A DNA stretch of 64,000 bases, taken from assembly GCA_938048455.1 (NCBI GenBank), contig CALIUY010000003.1, positions 181,077 through 245,076 on the forward strand, written 5' to 3'. Of this stretch, positions 63,201-64,000 are shown piece by piece. Origin of the DNA: an uncultured Desulfobacterales bacterium. Its GTDB lineage: Bacteria; Desulfobacterota; Desulfobacteria; Desulfobacterales; SpSt-501. Each line of letters opens with the position of its first letter. Positions within the stretch are counted from its first letter, which is position 1. The position numbers were made by a program, and so were the translations under genes. The notes beneath the pieces were generated by a model. The model was given only the letters and a program-made list of their open reading frames with translations. It was not told where the DNA came from and ran no database searches.

Positions 63201-63676
63201 ATGTCGATGCTCGCCATCACGCCGGTGCCGCCTTGCACCGCGAACAGAGGCAACATCGCGGGGTCGTATAAACCGGCGAACAAAAACGGGACTTCGGGGA
63301 ACAGAGTCCGCCGCAGACCGATCGCGAGACGAATCGCCGGCTCATCGAAGGCGACCAGGAGATCGAGACGCAGGGCGCGATATTTGAAGCGCAGGAAACC
63401 CTCGAGCGCCTCGCGGGTGGCGGAATCCTGGAAGCGTTTTCCATCGAGGTGCTCGAGGCGCGGCGCAAGATTCGGCCACCGCTCCCGCAGGCCTTCCCGG
63501 AAGCCCTCGATTTCACGATCGGACCAGGGATACCCGGGATGATAGGAATTGAGGACGAGGATCGAAGGCTCGGGTCCAGCGTGTCCGGCGGACGCAGACA
63601 CCGCCTGGACCCCGGCCGTTGCGGCGAAAAGCCCCCACAACGTAAGGGTTAGGGTCCAGAGCGCACCGATGTTCAT
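60209..63676 (-). CDS. Hybrid sensor histidine kinase with periplasmic ABC-type binding domain, three PAS domains and receiver
   Basis: A 1155-residue inner-membrane sensor. A signal anchor precedes a periplasmic ABC-transporter substrate-binding-like domain (ILVLNSYHPGYPWSDREI to about residue 320) and a membrane helix (ILAAAAFAPLLGIWVLLLLAMARRK). Three PAS domains follow; the second carries a cysteine-rich insert (CGDALFCVHALEGPCCGATA then CPEC). The HisKA box is GGIAHDFNNILGVIVGN, the HATPase motifs are NLCTNAVQAL and GTGLGLAVVHGI, and a C-terminal receiver has its phospho-Asp in LVITDLAMPQMNG. I start it at ATG 63676, with GGGAG just upstream. No partner regulator is adjacent. The ligand is unknown. 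Confidence 0.9.
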   Translation of the reverse strand: MNIGALWTLTLTLWGLFAATAGVQAVSASAGHAGPEPSILVLNSYHPGYPWSDREIEGFREGLRERWPNLAPRLEHLDGKRFQDSATREALEGFLRFKYRALRLDLLVAFDEPAIRLAIGLRRTLFPEVPFLFAGLYDPAMLPLFAVQGGTGVMASIDIEGTLRLALDLHPDARRVFVLHDDTESGRELRRQLDAVLPRFAGRLEAIFPPPLTFEEAAARIRNLPEDAFAMILSFVTDRAGRTLGQKEGTALLTAGAQVPVYALTAERLGHGILGGMLLDGREHGRKAATLARRVLAGEDPAEIALDDRPSSVPMFDFRQMKRFGIGADDLPAGARIVNRPPSFYERYRNGILAAAAFAPLLGIWVLLLLAMARRKRLAEKQLARSEERFRLLYEKAPLPYVELDADERILAANEAFLKTLRLERTDLAGRRFADLVHPDWQEHFGTAWRRLLSQGEVYGLEFELLFPDGERPLVSFFGRAIDGDPEGVMRVHGILRDITALRRAEIEIESQRQTLAAVFESVPHILMLVDREVRIARINRAGALRIGRRPEELVGLYCGDALFCVHALEGPCCGATAACPECAVRRLVTRSFATGETIENVPGRLLLRANGGEKEFDALISTARVTVEERDLVLVSLVDVSEARRMERELQASEERLGRLIAAAPDGIYIQSGGVIRFANPTAARIFGAAAPEDLIGRPIRDLVHPEEHEALSARLAALDAGLPVPPRAFRVVRLDGKSAEIEVSAVFFRYRGLDAVLVFARDVTEQKKLERGLVQAQKMEAIGTLAGGIAHDFNNILGVIVGNAELMGFDPGIPPAARGQLEQILAASRRAKSLVRQILAFSRHGREEKLLINLKPIVKETVEFLRSSVKPAVRIEHFVAPDAGCVFADPTQMQQVAMNLCTNAVQALPEEGGVLRIELGNAELSAADLAGETGAAPGRYVVLTVTDTGCGMSPEVRERIFEPFFTTKGPEKGTGLGLAVVHGIVHAHGGLIKVYSEPGRGSTFKVFLPRSEGEAEAAAEASRPLPTGSESILFVDDEAPLADLGRSLLEGLGYRVEIRTAPLEALAAFRAAPSRYDLVITDLAMPQMNGLQLARELFLIRPGVPVILCTGFGEPEEEHKARASGIRAVLYKPLLRRELAEAVRRVLDEARRF

Positions 63677-63814
63677 GCTTCTCCCACCCGGAGGGTAGAT
63701 GAGGGCTCCGCTATGTCGCCGATTCATCTATCCTATCCTACAAACGGCTGCTGTCTATCGGGCATCGCCTCATCCGAATGTAGGAAAAGCCTGACATGCA
63801 TTGCCGCAAGACAT

Positions 63815-63841
63815 TTCCGGGCGGGTGGGCCCCGCCCGGAA
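63815..63841 (-). terminator. Probable terminator of the chemotaxis receptor gene
   Basis: A perfect 11-bp inverted repeat (TTCCGGGCGGG with CCCGCCCGGAA, 5-nt loop) 27 bases after the minus-strand stop at 63868. The tail is not T-rich, so Rho-independent function is uncertain. Confidence 0.45.
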
Positions 63842-63867
63842 GTTTGTGCCGTAAGCTCTCCGCCCGT

Positions 63868-64000
63868 TCAGAAGTCGGCGAATTCTTTTTCGCCCAGGGG
63901 GATGACCTCCTCGGCCTTGGCTTTGGACCTGGCGGCCGCTTTGCGGGAGTCGATCTTCTGCTTCACCTGCTTGGCGACCCGGGAAAGAGCCTTGCCGGCC
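63868..64000 (-). CDS. C-terminal end of a probable methyl-accepting chemotaxis protein (partial)
   Basis: The last 44 codons of a minus-strand gene that continues beyond the window; it is too short for the ORF track. The peptide is lysine/alanine-rich (KALSRVAKQVKQKIDSRKAA) and ends EEVIPLGEKEFADF. A flexible basic linker ending in EEVIPL-x-EF-x-DF is common at the tails of deltaproteobacterial chemoreceptors. The call rests on this tail only and would be settled by the sequence beyond 64000. Confidence 0.5.
   Translation of the reverse strand, partial: AGKALSRVAKQVKQKIDSRKAAARSKAKAEEVIPLGEKEFADF

Overview
The window is a GC-rich (about two-thirds G+C by eye), densely coded chromosomal segment. 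It carries no rRNA, no tRNA that I can recognise, no insertion sequence, no phage and no CRISPR array. The gene set points to a Gram-negative, probably anaerobic or facultative bacterium of the Desulfobacterota (deltaproteobacterial) type. The evidence is a CooC-family nickel-insertion ATPase, a RACo-type corrinoid activator, B12-dependent ribonucleotide reductase, pyruvoyl arginine decarboxylase with a deoxyhypusine-synthase homologue, a DUF6178-like protein, a heptosyltransferase-type GT9, sigma-54 control and a PEP-CTERM protein. The taxonomic placement is inference.

Layout. 1-8.1 kb: nitrogen assimilation (glnE end, then glnD-amtB-glnK-glnA behind a textbook sigma-54 promoter, facing a NifA-type activator). 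8.2-13.5 kb: dinB, a shikimate kinase, a PEP-CTERM choice-of-anchor A protein, and nrdJ behind a tandem NrdR-like box. 13.5-19.7 kb (minus strand): znuA-znuC-znuB-zur with a probable Zur operator on its -10 element, then cysS, a phasin-like protein and an acyl-CoA dehydrogenase. 19.9-26.7 kb: a tightly overlapped plus-strand series of CooC-like ATPase, HDAC/AcuC-like deacetylase, CBS-ACT (AcuB-like) protein, PrmA-like methyltransferase, sirtuin, ferredoxin-less RACo-like activator and cysteine desulfurase. 26.7-34.6 kb: an operon that starts with a RelA/SpoT-type synthetase with a degenerate HD domain and continues with three glycosyltransferases and two GH130 proteins. 34.9-39.1 kb (minus): FnIII-like protein, DUF6178-like protein, AmpG, RdgB. 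39.2-41.5 kb: recN, then two cold-shock genes facing it, with one or two candidate small RNAs just upstream of them. 42.1-47.9 kb: an SOS mutagenesis cassette lexA-DUF72-imuB-dnaE2 that lacks imuA. 47.8-49.5 kb: two methyltransferases. 49.6-50.9 kb: a DUF4143 ATPase behind two ATTTCA-N6-TGAAAT palindromes. 51.1-52.8 kb: pyruvoyl arginine decarboxylase plus deoxyhypusine-synthase homologue. 52.9-55.8 kb: mgtE with a long leader, and an rRNA methyltransferase. 56-60.2 kb: glycogen phosphorylase, GT9, YkgJ-family protein. 60.2-64 kb: a large hybrid histidine kinase and the tail of a chemotaxis receptor.

How the genes work together. The gln locus holds the adenylylation/uridylylation cascade (GlnE, GlnD), the ammonium channel, PII and glutamine synthetase, so sensing, uptake and assimilation are encoded side by side. 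The 20-26 kb series joins two unrelated lysine-deacylase families and a CBS-ACT sensor to CODH/corrinoid maturation genes, which suggests acylation control of acetyl-CoA/C1 metabolism. The 27-34 kb operon couples an alarmone synthetase to synthesis and phosphorolysis of a mannose-type glycan. These three clusters, the imuA-less SOS cassette and the DUF4143 operator are the parts most worth following. Most long ORFs in the supplied track on the opposite strand are high-GC shadows and were left out.
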